From: Caldilineaceae bacterium
GTDB lineage: Bacteria; Chloroflexota; Anaerolineae; Caldilineales; Caldilineaceae
Assembly (NCBI GenBank): GCA_026708085.1
Contig: JAPOVP010000193.1
Location: 1 to 56,030 of the forward strand
DNA: 56,030 bases
Direction: 5' to 3'
Each line of letters begins with the position of its first letter. Position 1 is the first letter of the stretch. A program made the translations under genes and the position numbers. A model generated the notes under the pieces. It made no database searches. It saw only the letters and a program-made list of their open reading frames with translations, and had not been told where the DNA came from. Of the stretch, positions 33,247 to 42,321 are shown in pieces.

Positions 33247-34197
33247 TTGGCAAAGCAAAACAAGCGCACCAGAACAGCCGCATTCGGCGTCAGCGGGCGC
33301 CGCAGCCACGACGCCTCCGCCTACTACGCCCGGCGCATAAACGAGGAAAACGCTTCCACCGAAAGCGAGCCCGCCGCCTACGCCGAGAACCCCCTGCCCG
33401 CGCACCTCGTCAACCAGGTTCTGCTCGACTCCAGCGTCGCGCCCGCCAAAGGCAATCGCCTCCCGCCCCGCAGCGTCCATCTCATGGTCACCTCGCCGCC
33501 CTACGCCGTCGGCAAGGACTACGACGAGGACCTCTCCCTGCCCGAATACCGCAAACTGCTGCAGGGCGCCTGGAAAGAGACTCGCCGCCTCCTCGTGCCC
33601 GGCGGCCGCGCCTGCATCAACGTCGCCAACATCGGCCGCAAACCCTACATCCCCCTCCACGCCTACATCATCCACGACATGGAGCGGCTCGGCTTCCTCA
33701 TGCGCGGCGAAATCATCTGGGACAAGGGCGGCAGCGCCGGCAGCTCCACCGCCTGGGGCAGCTGGCGCTCCGCCTCAAATCCCACCATCCGCGACCAGCA
33801 CGAATACATCCTCCTCTTCAGCAAAGAGAGCTACCGCCGCCCCAAGCTCGACGGCCGCCGCGACACCATCGGCCGCGACCAGTTTCTCGACAACACCCGC
33901 AGCGTCTGGCACATGACCGCCGAATCCGCCAAGCGCGTCGGCCATCCCGCCCCCTTCCCCGTCGAGCTGCCCAAACGCTGCATCGAGCTCTACACCTACG
34001 CCGGCGAGGTCGTCTACGACCCCTTCATCGGCAGCGGCACCACCGGCGTCGCCGCCATCGAAACCGGCCGCCGCTTCGTCGGCTACGAGATCGACCCCGC
34101 CTACCGGCAGCAGGCGATGCAGCGCATCAACGCCGCGCAATTCGATTCTCAAGATGAACGTACCGCCGACGCAACTGACCAGTCAGAGAAAGAGTAA
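33247..34197 (+). CDS. site-specific DNA methyltransferase (beta class, N4-cytosine or N6-adenine)
   Basis: 316 residues from TTG 33247 (no better upstream start). The catalytic motif IV is TSPPYA, here at about residue 80, placing it before the SAM-binding motif I (DPFIGSGTTGVAAIETGRRF, about 260), the order of beta-class enzymes. The Ser-Pro-Pro-Tyr form is more common in N4-cytosine and some N6-adenine enzymes. Other family parts: GGRACINVANIGRKPY and EIIWDKGGSAGSSTAWGSW. No restriction endonuclease lies beside it, so it may be an orphan or regulatory methylase. A small antitoxin-like gene follows by 34 bases. Confidence 0.88.
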   Translation: MAKQNKRTRTAAFGVSGRRSHDASAYYARRINEENASTESEPAAYAENPLPAHLVNQVLLDSSVAPAKGNRLPPRSVHLMVTSPPYAVGKDYDEDLSLPEYRKLLQGAWKETRRLLVPGGRACINVANIGRKPYIPLHAYIIHDMERLGFLMRGEIIWDKGGSAGSSTAWGSWRSASNPTIRDQHEYILLFSKESYRRPKLDGRRDTIGRDQFLDNTRSVWHMTAESAKRVGHPAPFPVELPKRCIELYTYAGEVVYDPFIGSGTTGVAAIETGRRFVGYEIDPAYRQQAMQRINAAQFDSQDERTADATDQSEKE

Positions 34198-34231
34198 CCC
34201 CTTGCCATCAACGAACGAACCACTGGTCGAA

Positions 34232-34429
34232 ATGACCGTGACTTACCACATCGAGATCGACGGGCAGCTTCTGCTGGTCGAAAACGTGCCAGCCAGGGTA
34301 AACGTCGAGACGGGCGAGCGCTTTTTCGCCCCCGAAACTGTAGAGTGCCTGCAGCAAGTCGTCTGGGGCAAATGCCGCCCCGTGCGCACCGTCCAGACCC
34401 CTGTGTACGAGTACGCTTCCTTGACTTGA
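34232..34429 (+). CDS. small YgiT/MqsA-like protein without zinc cysteines
   Basis: 65 residues from ATG 34232 (longer starts at TTG 34202 or ATG 34154 possible). The sequence HIEIDGQLLLVENVPARVNV followed by ETGERFFAPETVECLQQVVW resembles the C-terminal part of YgiT-type proteins, where a VPA..C..CGE pattern precedes an F-x-P-E-x-V helix. Here the cysteines are replaced (NVETGE). Such proteins often sit in toxin-antitoxin pairs, but no toxin gene is found next to it. Confidence in the family is moderate. Confidence 0.5.
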   Translation: MTVTYHIEIDGQLLLVENVPARVNVETGERFFAPETVECLQQVVWGKCRPVRTVQTPVYEYASLT

Positions 34430-34487
34430 GGGACCGGGACCCAGCGCTGGGAGGATAAGAAATCTCAGCCTTTTGGAGTGAGAGACG

Positions 34488-34769
34488 ATGTCACAAACGA
34501 CCGTTGATCAGAGTGAAGAAGCAGATTCTGACGCCAGCCCGCAAACGTCCCAGGCTGAACCACCCGCCTGCGAGGACGAAACGCCGGCCGGGCTCTTTTG
34601 CGATTTCCCGACACTCGAACAGCTTGCGCGCGCACAAAAAGTGCAACCCATGACCGACGTGGAATCCCTATTTGGCGCCTGGCCCGGTGACGAGGACGAC
34701 GGCTTCGAGGCGGCGGTCGACGAACTGCGGCATCCTGCGCGCTTCCGCCCCTCGCCCGGTTCAGAATGA
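34488..34769 (+). CDS. small acidic hypothetical protein
   Basis: 93 residues, with TTGGAGTGAGAG before ATG 34488. The N-terminal half is polar and acidic (SEEADSDASPQTSQAEPPACEDE), probably disordered. The C-terminal half, LEQLARAQKVQPMTDVESLF followed by GAWPGDEDDGFEAAVDELR, looks like the toxin-wrapping tail of small antitoxins. No partner toxin is seen before the dioxygenase gene that starts 11 bases after it. Confidence 0.5.
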   Translation: MSQTTVDQSEEADSDASPQTSQAEPPACEDETPAGLFCDFPTLEQLARAQKVQPMTDVESLFGAWPGDEDDGFEAAVDELRHPARFRPSPGSE

Positions 34770-34779
34770 AAGAGCAGCC

Positions 34780-35547
34780 ATGACCATCTCGCAATCAGAA
34801 CTCAGCAAGGACGACGTCCGCCTCTACCATAAGCAGGGCTGGCTCGGCCCATTCACCCTCATCCCCGAACCGGAGATGGCCGCGGTCCGCGCCGCCATCG
34901 ACCGCGAGATCCTCGAGCCCGGCCGCGCCCAGGGCCTCGCCGAACGCGACTACTTCCACAACCGCCACCTCGACAACCGCTGCGTCTACGAGCTGCTCAG
35001 CCACCCCAACCTCGTCGAACCCGCCGCCGCCATCCTCGGCCCACACCTCGTCCTCTGGCGCACCAACTTCCAGATCAAATGGCCCCGCAGCCAGCAGCAC
35101 GACTGGGACACCGAGGTGCGCTGGCACCAGGACTGCGCCTACTTCCAACCCTCGCCCAACGTCATCCTCTCCGCCTGGATCGCGGTCGACGACACGACGC
35201 GCGCCAACGGCTGCATGCAGGTCCTGCCCGGCAGCCACAAACGCCTCTACCCCCACGAGACCGACCCCGCCGCCGAGGTCTTCGCCAAGGGCGTCGACCC
35301 CGCCGCCTTCGACGTCAACCAGGCGGTCGACATCGAGCTCAGGCCGGGCCAGTTCATCTTCTTCAACGAGAGCACGCTCCACGCCTCGCCGCCCAACCTC
35401 TCCGAGACGCGCCGCTTCGGCATCACCCCGCGCATCACCGTCCCCTTCGTCGACGTCGGCCGGCGCGAGGAGATCGACGTTCTCATGCTCAAGGGTGAAG
35501 ACTACATGGGGTACTTCAACGTGGTCGCGCCGCCCGGCGAGCGCTGA
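34780..35547 (+). CDS. phytanoyl-CoA dioxygenase (PhyH) family protein
   Basis: 255 residues from ATG 34780. Iron ligands: His and Asp of VRWHQDCAYF and the distal His in NESTLHASPPN; the following Arg in SETRRFGITPR should hold 2-oxoglutarate. GCMQVLPGSHKRLYPHE is the conserved family strand. It differs strongly from the PhyH protein at 28598, so they are separate family members rather than recent duplicates. The substrate is unknown. The small acidic gene upstream ends 11 bases before it and may be co-transcribed. Confidence 0.88.
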   Translation: MTISQSELSKDDVRLYHKQGWLGPFTLIPEPEMAAVRAAIDREILEPGRAQGLAERDYFHNRHLDNRCVYELLSHPNLVEPAAAILGPHLVLWRTNFQIKWPRSQQHDWDTEVRWHQDCAYFQPSPNVILSAWIAVDDTTRANGCMQVLPGSHKRLYPHETDPAAEVFAKGVDPAAFDVNQAVDIELRPGQFIFFNESTLHASPPNLSETRRFGITPRITVPFVDVGRREEIDVLMLKGEDYMGYFNVVAPPGER

Positions 35548-35607
35548 ACGGGGGCAGCGATGTTCAGAGATTGCACGGACCACCGGCCGCCGGCCGCCAG
35601 ACGTCGT

Positions 35608-36618
35608 TCAGATCGCCAGCGACGGCGCACGCAGCGGCGGAACAAGCTGGGTCTCGTCCAGCTCCACCGCCTCCTTTCGGTATACCTGCACGCGGTAGGA
35701 GCCGGTGTCCGGCACGTACATCAGGCCGTCTTCGCTCACAACCACCGACTGCGGCCTGCGGAACAGCTTCTGTTCCTCCAGCTTCGCCATATCGCGCTGC
35801 CGGTTGGGAAACGCATTGGTCAGCATGAAGTTGATTGCCACCGTCGAGAGCGTGGCGTCGCCCGCAAACTGCTGCACGTAGCGCCCCTCCTGGTTGAAGA
35901 GCTGAACGCGATTGTTGCCGCGGTCGACGACGTAGATGTCTCCGTGGAGGTCGACGTCGACGCCGCTGGGGCGGTTGAACTGGCCGTCGCCACAGCCGGG
36001 CGAGCCAAAGGCCATCAGGAAGGCACCGTCGGCACTGAACTTCTGCACGCGGTCGTTGCGCCAGTCGGCCACGTAGACATCGCCCAGTTCATCCACGGCG
36101 ATGCCCCAGGGCATGTTGAACTCGCCCTCGCCGCAGCCGTAGCCGCCCCACTGGCCGAGGAACTTGCCCTGGCGGGTGAATTTCTGCACGCGGTGGTTGA
36201 GCGAATCGACGACGTAGAGATTGCCCTCCGCGTCGAAGTCCATGCCGGCCGGCCGCCGCAACTGCCCGGCGCCGCTGCCCTCTTCTCCCCAGCTGTCCAC
36301 GAGCTCGCCTTCACTGTCGATGATGGTGATGCGGTGCAGGGCCTCGTCCGAAAGGTACAGATTTTCCTCGTCGTCGGCCAGGATGGTGACCGGCCAGGTC
36401 ATCTGCCCCGGCTCGCTGCCGTAGCTGCCGATTTCGCCCAGGTCACTGTCCTCTGTGCTGTACTTGCGAATCAGCGCGGTGCCCTCGTTGCGGCAGAGGA
36501 TGTAGAGGCAATCCTCCTCGCCGATGGCGAGGTCGACGGGAAAGTTGGTCAGCCGCCTCATGCCGAGCGTCCTGTAAAAGGGGAATCCTGCCCGCAAAAG
36601 CCCGTATGGTCTGCCCAC
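35608..36618 (-). CDS. NHL-repeat beta-propeller protein
   Basis: 336 residues from GTG 36618, with GGGAGGTG six bases upstream. It is built of repeated NHL units: GQLRRPAGMDFDAEGNLYVV, DSLNHRVQKFTRQGKFLGQW, GEFNMPWGIAVDELGDVYVA, GQFNRPSGVDVDLHGDIYVV and a last SVVVSEDGLMYVPDTGSYRV. About six blades give one propeller. No signal peptide is present, so it is probably cytoplasmic, or exported by an unusual route. NHL proteins mostly bind protein or sugar partners. It is the last of a minus-strand series after DUF1501 and DUF1800. Confidence 0.85.
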   Translation of the reverse strand: MGRPYGLLRAGFPFYRTLGMRRLTNFPVDLAIGEEDCLYILCRNEGTALIRKYSTEDSDLGEIGSYGSEPGQMTWPVTILADDEENLYLSDEALHRITIIDSEGELVDSWGEEGSGAGQLRRPAGMDFDAEGNLYVVDSLNHRVQKFTRQGKFLGQWGGYGCGEGEFNMPWGIAVDELGDVYVADWRNDRVQKFSADGAFLMAFGSPGCGDGQFNRPSGVDVDLHGDIYVVDRGNNRVQLFNQEGRYVQQFAGDATLSTVAINFMLTNAFPNRQRDMAKLEEQKLFRRPQSVVVSEDGLMYVPDTGSYRVQVYRKEAVELDETQLVPPLRAPSLAI

Positions 36619-36761
36619 TGTTCACCTCCCTGGTACTTTCTTGGTTTTCAGTTTTCGTGACTGCAATCTGCGCAGGGGTTGACTGAAAACCTAAGGACCA
36701 GCAACTCAAGACCGGAAACTGAAAACCAGAGAACCGGCCATTCAGGACCGCAAACTGAAAG

Positions 36762-37898
36762 CTAAGAACTGTAGGGATGTATCTGTTCGAAGTGGCCGCC
36801 GACGATGGCGGTGGGATCGATGCCCATCCACTGCTCCAATACGGTGCCGTAGATGCCGCGGAAGTCGATGGTGTGCTCCAGGTCCTCGCCGTGGACCCAG
36901 CGGGCCGGGTCGAGCGAGGGGTACTCGGAGTAGAGCCCGCCCTTGACGCGGTCGCCGATGATGAAGGCGCCGCCGCCGGAGCCGTGGTCGGTGCCGCTGG
37001 CATTGTCGCGTATGCGCCGCCCGAACTCGGTGAAGACGAGCATGGTGACCTCGGAGGAGGCGTTGTGGGCGCGCAGGTCGTGGAAGAAGGAGGAGATGGC
37101 GCCGCTCAGGTCTTGCAGCAGCTTGGGATGGTCGGGCACCTCGTTGGCATGGTTGTCGTAGCCGCCGTGCTGGGTGTAGAAGACGCGTGTGCCCAGGCCG
37201 GTCAGATGGACGCGGGCGACGTCGCGCAGGCTGCGGGCAATGGCGTTGTCGGCGTACTCGACGGTCGACGTGTAGCCGGTCCTGGCCTTTTTCAGCTCAT
37301 CCGAGCCGCGGATGACGTCGAATGCGGTCTGGGAGAGGTAGTCCATGACGATGCCGGCGCCGACTCGCGGCTTGTACATGCCCTTGAAGATTTCGAGCGC
37401 TTGCGAACGCTGCTGCGTATCTTCGATGCCGGTGAGCAGGCCGTTGGTGTCGAGGTTTTCGAAGGAGGTGACGGGGACGCCGGGCACGGCCATGGCCCTG
37501 GGCAGCCCCTTACCGACGCTGACGCCGGTCAGCACATTGTGGCCGCGCGGGTCCAGCTCCCGGATCATTCGCCCGACCCAGCCTTCGGTGCCGATCTCGA
37601 TCGGTTCGCAGGTGTGCCAGATGTCCATGGCGCGGAAATGGGAGCGGTTCGAGTTGGGATAACCGATGCCCTGGACGACCGCGACGTCGCCCTGCTCATA
37701 CATCTCCTGCAAGGCGGCGCTGTGCGGGTTCCAGGCCAGGGTATCGTGGATGGGCAGGACTTCATCCTCCTTGAGGCCGATCACGGGCCTGGAGTCGTAG
37801 TAGACGCCGGCGGTATAGGGGACGATCGTGTTCATGAAGTCGTTGCCGCCGCTGAGCTGCACAACTACGAGGACAGGTTCTTTCTGTCTGTCAGCCAT
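36762..37898 (-). CDS. DUF1501 family protein
   Basis: 378 residues with AAGGACGG before ATG 37898. VVVQLSGGNDFMNTIVPYTA at the N-terminus is the family start, with the sulfatase/alkaline-phosphatase-like Asp-containing strand. GYPNSNRSHFRAMDIWHTCE and MLVFTEFGRRIRDNASGTDHG SGG are the other conserved sites, probably metal-binding. It lacks the Tat signal usual for the family, which may point to an intracellular form or a missed upstream start. It lies 54 bases after the DUF1800 gene; the two families are nearly always paired. Confidence 0.9.
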   Translation of the reverse strand: MADRQKEPVLVVVQLSGGNDFMNTIVPYTAGVYYDSRPVIGLKEDEVLPIHDTLAWNPHSAALQEMYEQGDVAVVQGIGYPNSNRSHFRAMDIWHTCEPIEIGTEGWVGRMIRELDPRGHNVLTGVSVGKGLPRAMAVPGVPVTSFENLDTNGLLTGIEDTQQRSQALEIFKGMYKPRVGAGIVMDYLSQTAFDVIRGSDELKKARTGYTSTVEYADNAIARSLRDVARVHLTGLGTRVFYTQHGGYDNHANEVPDHPKLLQDLSGAISSFFHDLRAHNASSEVTMLVFTEFGRRIRDNASGTDHGSGGGAFIIGDRVKGGLYSEYPSLDPARWVHGEDLEHTIDFRGIYGTVLEQWMGIDPTAIVGGHFEQIHPYSS

Positions 37899-37952
37899 TG
37901 TTGTCCGTCCTTTCTCAACTGGCGGCCGCCGGCGAATCGGCGGCCGGCGCTT

Positions 37953-39353
37953 TCAGGCGAACTGATACTCGGGCGCGGCGACGATCAGCTGAAGCAAAAG
38001 TACGATCCGGTCCGTGTTCTCGTCGGTCTCTCCGTTGGCGCTGCCGTTCGAGCCGAAGACAAGGTCTCCGCCGCTGCGGGCAAAGCGCACCAGGTTGGCG
38101 CGTGTGCTCTCCTCCACGGTCAACGGGCCGGCCAGCTCCAGGCAACTGTCGACGAACTGCTCGGGGCTGAGGCTGTCGCCCTCGGCCTGCAGCCGTTGGA
38201 TAACCGATTGGATGCCCGGCTTGCAGGCGTCGCCGACCTCGTTGACGGCGAAGTTGATCCGTTCGGTCAGGATGCCGCCGTCGATCCATTCCTGCCCGGT
38301 GTGCCAACCCTCGACGGTGGGCGGGTTGAACAGCTCCTGGCCCATCAGTTCGGCGGCATCGGCATACTTGGGCATGCCCGGCACCGGTGTGCGACAGGTT
38401 CCGACGAGCTTGAGAACACCGGTGATCAGTTCGGTCGGGCTTTTGACCTTTTTGAAGCGGGCCTCCTTGAAGAAGCCGCTCTTGAAGAGCGTGCGCAGGA
38501 TGTGGCGCATCTCTCCTTTCGATTCCATATAGGCGTTCGACAGGAGCTCAATCGCTTCCGGGTCCTGGGGCGGCGTCACATTCCAGGAGGAGACCTGCGG
38601 CTCGTCGGCCACGAAGAAGTTGTAGAGATGGCGGGAGATGAAACGGGCCGTGGCCGGCTGCTCGATGATGATGTCGATGATGTCGCCGCCGTTGAAGTTG
38701 CCGGTGCGGCCGAGGAAGGTCTTCTCGCCGCCATCGTGGTGATCTTGGCGGAAGAGGAACTTGGGGGAATAGAAGCCGTGGGGGTAGAGAGGCGCCGGCT
38801 GTTCGAAGGTCCAGCCGGTGAAGGCGCGTGCGCAGTTCTTGACGTCCTCCTCGGAGTAGTTGCCCACGCCCATCGAGAAGAGCTCGAGCAGCTCTCGTCC
38901 ATAGTTCTCGTTGGGTTCGCCTTTGCGGTTCTCGTTGTTGTCCAGCCAGTAGATCATGGCCGGGTTCATGGAGAGTTCGAGCAGTATCTGGCGCATGCTG
39001 CTCATGCCGACGCGGCGGAACAAAGTGATCTGGTCGTTCATCGCCAGGGCATGCTGACCCTTGGCATATCCGGTGGCAAAGACATGATGCCAGAAGAGCG
39101 CCATCTTCTCTTCCAGCGGGCGTTTGCTGTTGATCATGCGGTAGATCCAGATGCCCACGTAGGATTGCGGTCCCCCGACGAAGTAGCGCTGCAAGATGTC
39201 CTCGTCCGTGGGTGGGCAGCGCTCCAGATCGACTAGATCATCGACGACTTGATCGTAACCCTGTTCGGCGTAGGCTTCCAACTCCTCTCTGCCTGCGCCA
39301 AAGCCGGCCCGGCGCAGCAAATGGGCCATCAGGTCCAGATTCTCATGAGCCAT
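37953..39353 (-). CDS. DUF1800 family protein
   Basis: 466 residues; GGAGG lies five bases before ATG 39353. The beginning HLLRRAGFGAGREELEAYAE is the family signature. Further family segments are KMALFWHHVFATGYAKGQ, the helix with NENYGRELLELFSMGVG and AFTGWTFEQ, and PTVEGWHTGQEWID near the end. The function is unknown; DUF1800/DUF1501 pairs are common in Planctomycetes, Chloroflexota and other environmental groups. It is upstream of the DUF1501 gene in the same operon. Confidence 0.92.
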   Translation of the reverse strand: MAHENLDLMAHLLRRAGFGAGREELEAYAEQGYDQVVDDLVDLERCPPTDEDILQRYFVGGPQSYVGIWIYRMINSKRPLEEKMALFWHHVFATGYAKGQHALAMNDQITLFRRVGMSSMRQILLELSMNPAMIYWLDNNENRKGEPNENYGRELLELFSMGVGNYSEEDVKNCARAFTGWTFEQPAPLYPHGFYSPKFLFRQDHHDGGEKTFLGRTGNFNGGDIIDIIIEQPATARFISRHLYNFFVADEPQVSSWNVTPPQDPEAIELLSNAYMESKGEMRHILRTLFKSGFFKEARFKKVKSPTELITGVLKLVGTCRTPVPGMPKYADAAELMGQELFNPPTVEGWHTGQEWIDGGILTERINFAVNEVGDACKPGIQSVIQRLQAEGDSLSPEQFVDSCLELAGPLTVEESTRANLVRFARSGGDLVFGSNGSANGETDENTDRIVLLLQLIVAAPEYQFA

Positions 39354-39469
39354 ATCGTCCTCCTTGCGGCAGTGGTTAAGGGTCAGAGGTCGGTGGCCGG
39401 TAGTCAGTGGTCAGTGGCCGGTGGTCAGTGGCCGGTGGTCGGTTGCCAGTGGGGGTTCTGACAACGGTG

Positions 39470-41176
39470 TCAACAGTCTCGCAGATAGCTTTCCATTTCG
39501 GTGACGAACCAGAGGGACAAGGCGCCGCCGCGCTCGTCAAGACCAAAAATGGCCGGCCGGTCCAGGTAGCCGCGCAGATTCTGCTGCACGCCGGTGCCGG
39601 TGCAGACGTCGACCAGCCCGCCCCCGTCGTCGATACGCGCCGCAACGCCCTGCCAGGCCCGCGTCAGCGTCTCCCGGAAGTCCGCATCCAGCCAGCCCAG
39701 CCGCAGCCCCCGCGCCAGCGCATACCCGACCATGCAGGTCACGCTGAACTCGAGGTAGGAGCCCGGCGCGTCGATCACCTGGTGCCACATGCCGCTGCCG
39801 TGCTGGTAAGCGCGCAGCGCCGCCAGCTGCCGCCTGTGGACGGCCAACAGCTCCGCCCGCGCCGCATGGCCCTCCGGCAGGTAGGTCAGCGTCTCCGCAA
39901 AGCTCAGTGCCGCGAATCCGTTGCCCCGCCCCCAGTAGAACGGCGTCCTGCGGTCGTGCCAGAACAGCCCGTCCGGCTGCTGCACGCCGGCCTCCAGCAG
40001 GAAGCGCGCCAGGATCTGCAGATAGTCGTCGTCGCCGGTCAGCTTGAATGCGCGGCCCAGGACAGCTGCGCTGAAGAACATGTCCTCCACCTGGTAGTCG
40101 GGATGCGAGGGCGCGGGCACGCCCACGCCGCCCGTCGCGCGGTAGCGGTCCGCCGTTCGGACCAGCGCCTCGGCGTACCTGCCGTCGCCCGTGGACGCGG
40201 CCAGCTCGTCGGCCCACACCAGCCCGGCCAGGTTCGCGCCGCCGTCGCCGCCTTCGGTGAACCACGCTCTTTCGCCCGACATGTACGGCGCCACCATCGC
40301 CGCAATCTCCGCCGCCGGGTCCGCGCTCTCCGAATCCAACTCGGCCAGCCGCATCCGCCCGCTGACCGCCACGCCCTGCGTGTAGATCACCGGCTCCAGC
40401 TCGTGGCCGTAGACCGCCGCCAGGATGCGGGCGACCTCGACGGGCGTGCGCGCCGCGCGGGCCTGCAGCGCGCCGCGCGTGGGAGAGCGGGCGTGGTCGG
40501 GGACGCGCGCGAGCACCGTCCACAGCTTGGCCAGCTCGCCTTCCACCTCGGCGGTCGCGCAGGTCAGCCGCAAACCGAGGACCGGCGGCAACCGGTTGGG
40601 TTCGCCCTCCGCCAGCGCGCCCAGCAGCGAGCTGTCCGCCGGCAGTTCGGTCGCATCCAGCACCGCCCGCAGCTGCGACAAAAGCTCCAGGCACGGCGCC
40701 GACGCCTCCCACTTTGCGCCCGCGCCCACGCGAATTTCCAGCGCCAGGTCCGGCCCTTCGAAGCTGACCCAGCGCCACAGATAGTGCGCCTCCGGATCGG
40801 CGTCGTAGTAGCTCTCTCCCGGCGGCGGGTAGCCGCTGCTCGGGTTGCCGCCTGCACCGTTCCCCGGCGCAACGCCCAGCGCCAAGCCGTCCGGATTGCC
40901 GCACGGCACCGCGCTCAGCGCAAACCGCGCCGGCAGACCCGGCGCGCCGCGGTAGGCGTTCAGCGCGGCCAGCGCCGCCTCCGCGTCCTCCCGCTCGCCC
41001 GACAGCCCGCCGATGAGGACGAGATGCAACCGTTCCCCCGCGGGCGGCCGCTCCGCGCCGTGCCGCAGCACCGGGATCTCCCGTTCGCCGCGCGTAACGC
41101 CGCAGGCATCGCGCCGCCAGAAGCCGGGCGCGTCCGCCAGCAGCGCTTCGATCCGTTCGTCAAGAACCGTCTGCAT
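39470..41176 (-). CDS. M14-peptidase-like / GH88-GH105-like fusion protein
   Basis: 568 residues. N-terminal region (about 30-200) has LHLVLIGGLSGERED and CGNPDGLALG (NPDG at 94-97), which recall zinc carboxypeptidase (M14) and AstE-like folds. The zinc-binding His of GGxHGxE is replaced by Ser here, so this part may not be catalytic. The C-terminal region (about 280-560) resembles unsaturated glucuronyl/rhamnogalacturonyl hydrolases: DMFFSAAVLGRAFKLTGDDD, TPFYWGRGNGFAALSFAE, GMWHQVIDAPGSYLEFSVTC. Such enzymes break uronate-ended sugars released by polysaccharide lyases. No signal peptide. It is followed downstream by DUF1800 and preceded by RraA. Confidence 0.75.
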   Translation of the reverse strand: MQTVLDERIEALLADAPGFWRRDACGVTRGEREIPVLRHGAERPPAGERLHLVLIGGLSGEREDAEAALAALNAYRGAPGLPARFALSAVPCGNPDGLALGVAPGNGAGGNPSSGYPPPGESYYDADPEAHYLWRWVSFEGPDLALEIRVGAGAKWEASAPCLELLSQLRAVLDATELPADSSLLGALAEGEPNRLPPVLGLRLTCATAEVEGELAKLWTVLARVPDHARSPTRGALQARAARTPVEVARILAAVYGHELEPVIYTQGVAVSGRMRLAELDSESADPAAEIAAMVAPYMSGERAWFTEGGDGGANLAGLVWADELAASTGDGRYAEALVRTADRYRATGGVGVPAPSHPDYQVEDMFFSAAVLGRAFKLTGDDDYLQILARFLLEAGVQQPDGLFWHDRRTPFYWGRGNGFAALSFAETLTYLPEGHAARAELLAVHRRQLAALRAYQHGSGMWHQVIDAPGSYLEFSVTCMVGYALARGLRLGWLDADFRETLTRAWQGVAARIDDGGGLVDVCTGTGVQQNLRGYLDRPAIFGLDERGGALSLWFVTEMESYLRDC

Positions 41177-41182
41177 GGCCCG

Positions 41183-41845
41183 TTACCCGCCCCGGCGGGC
41201 GCGCATCGCCGCCAGCGAGAAGCTGTCCGATTCGTAGAATTCGAACTCCGCCGCCTCCTTCTGCCTGACCTCCTCCGCCAGGCGCAGCACGTCGTCGATA
41301 TCCTCCGGCGGGACCCGCACGCAGCCGTCGCCGTCGGCCAGCAGCAGGTCGCCCGAACGGATCCGCAGTCGCCCCACCGTCACCGGCGCGCCGAAGCGGT
41401 TCATGTTGAAAACGCCGTGCCCCGGCACCGTGCCCCACGCCCATACCGGCAGCCCCACCTCGCGAATGCCGATCAGATCGCGCACCGTGCCGTCGACGAT
41501 GAAGCCCTCGACGCCCAGCCGCTTATGCGCCCGCGCCATGCCGTCGCCGACGCAGGCCCCCCGCCCCGGGTTGGTGTCCGTATCCTTGTACACCGCGATC
41601 AGCGGTCCCTCCTGGCTGCCGACGTAGTCGTAGAAGTCCATCCACTCGAGCGCGGTCGAGTCCTCATCGTTGGTCGTAACCTCCGCCGTCACCGCAAAAC
41701 CGGCGACCAGGCCCATGTCCGGCATGAGGCAGCGGATCGTGTGGTCGGTGTAGTCGAGGTTGGGCAGCCCCAGTTTGAGGGCCACCGCGTTGAATACCGT
41801 GGCGGAGTCGTACTGCTTCAGCGCAGCGAGCTGCTCGGACAGCAT
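41183..41845 (-). CDS. RraA-like / HMG aldolase-fold protein
   Basis: 220 residues from ATG 41845 (AGGAGA six bases upstream); the frame before it is not protein-like. RraA fold: SATVFNAVALKLG near the start, GACVGDGMARAHKRLGVEGF and VDGTVRDLIGIREVGLPVWA hold the conserved Gly and Arg-Asp pair, and GDLLLADGDGCVRVPPEDID is the last motif. Members act as 4-hydroxy-4-methyl-2-oxoglutarate or related aldolases/decarboxylases, or inhibit RNase E. The sugar-acid neighbours favour the aldolase role. It ends six bases before the next gene on the strand. Confidence 0.88.
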   Translation of the reverse strand: MLSEQLAALKQYDSATVFNAVALKLGLPNLDYTDHTIRCLMPDMGLVAGFAVTAEVTTNDEDSTALEWMDFYDYVGSQEGPLIAVYKDTDTNPGRGACVGDGMARAHKRLGVEGFIVDGTVRDLIGIREVGLPVWAWGTVPGHGVFNMNRFGAPVTVGRLRIRSGDLLLADGDGCVRVPPEDIDDVLRLAEEVRQKEAAEFEFYESDSFSLAAMRARRGG

Positions 41846-42072
41846 AGAGGGTCTCCTGGTTCGGTGATTGGGCCATGGGATTTCGCTTCTGAAATGATAA
41901 AGAGATTCGGGGCGAACGGCAATTCGGAAAGTTGACGACGCGGCGAAGGACCAATATGCTGCGTCAGGCCGGATCGGTACCGTAAGCGGGTCCAAGAATC
42001 TGCAATGCACTGTCACACAAGGGATACGACCGGCGATCCAAGCGCAACCTGTGCAGGCAGCGAGCTAAGAAA

Positions 42073-42321
42073 ATGGAAACAGAACTCTCTCTGGATAGAT
42101 CCCTGATCGAGAAGGTGGATACGCTGGCGCGAGAGCGGAACACAACTCGAAGCCAGCTTGTCGAAACCGCAGTTCAGGAGTTCATCGAACGTATTGAGAC
42201 AAGCCGCATAATGGCTGCGCTCAACGAGGTGCATGGTGATGGCCCCGATGAGGAAGAGCAGGCGATTCTGAGGGCGATTCGTGCCTATCATCGCAAGCTG
42301 ATGAAGGACGAACAGTGGTAG
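42073..42321 (+). CDS. ribbon-helix-helix antitoxin-like protein
   Basis: 82 residues. The N-terminus METELSLDRSLIEKVDTLAR ERNTTRSQLVETAVQEFIER is a CopG/Arc ribbon-helix-helix DNA-binding domain. The C-terminal tail (RAIRAYHRKLMKDEQW) is the type that embraces a MazF-like or PIN toxin. No toxin gene follows: downstream frames from 42322 to 42555 are short and broken, including one reading AELAAIEFGE, a stop, then KQLGTESVKKQLELIEGRE. It may be an orphan antitoxin or a relic of a pair. Confidence 0.7.
   Translation: METELSLDRSLIEKVDTLARERNTTRSQLVETAVQEFIERIETSRIMAALNEVHGDGPDEEEQAILRAIRAYHRKLMKDEQW

Noticed and set aside
36777..39236. 819-residue plus-strand frame
   Set aside because: Mirror of the DUF1501 and DUF1800 genes; composition typical of antisense frames in GC-rich DNA.
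39407..41935. 842-residue plus-strand frame
   Set aside because: Antisense to the fusion hydrolase and RraA genes, Arg/Pro/Gln-rich with no domain.
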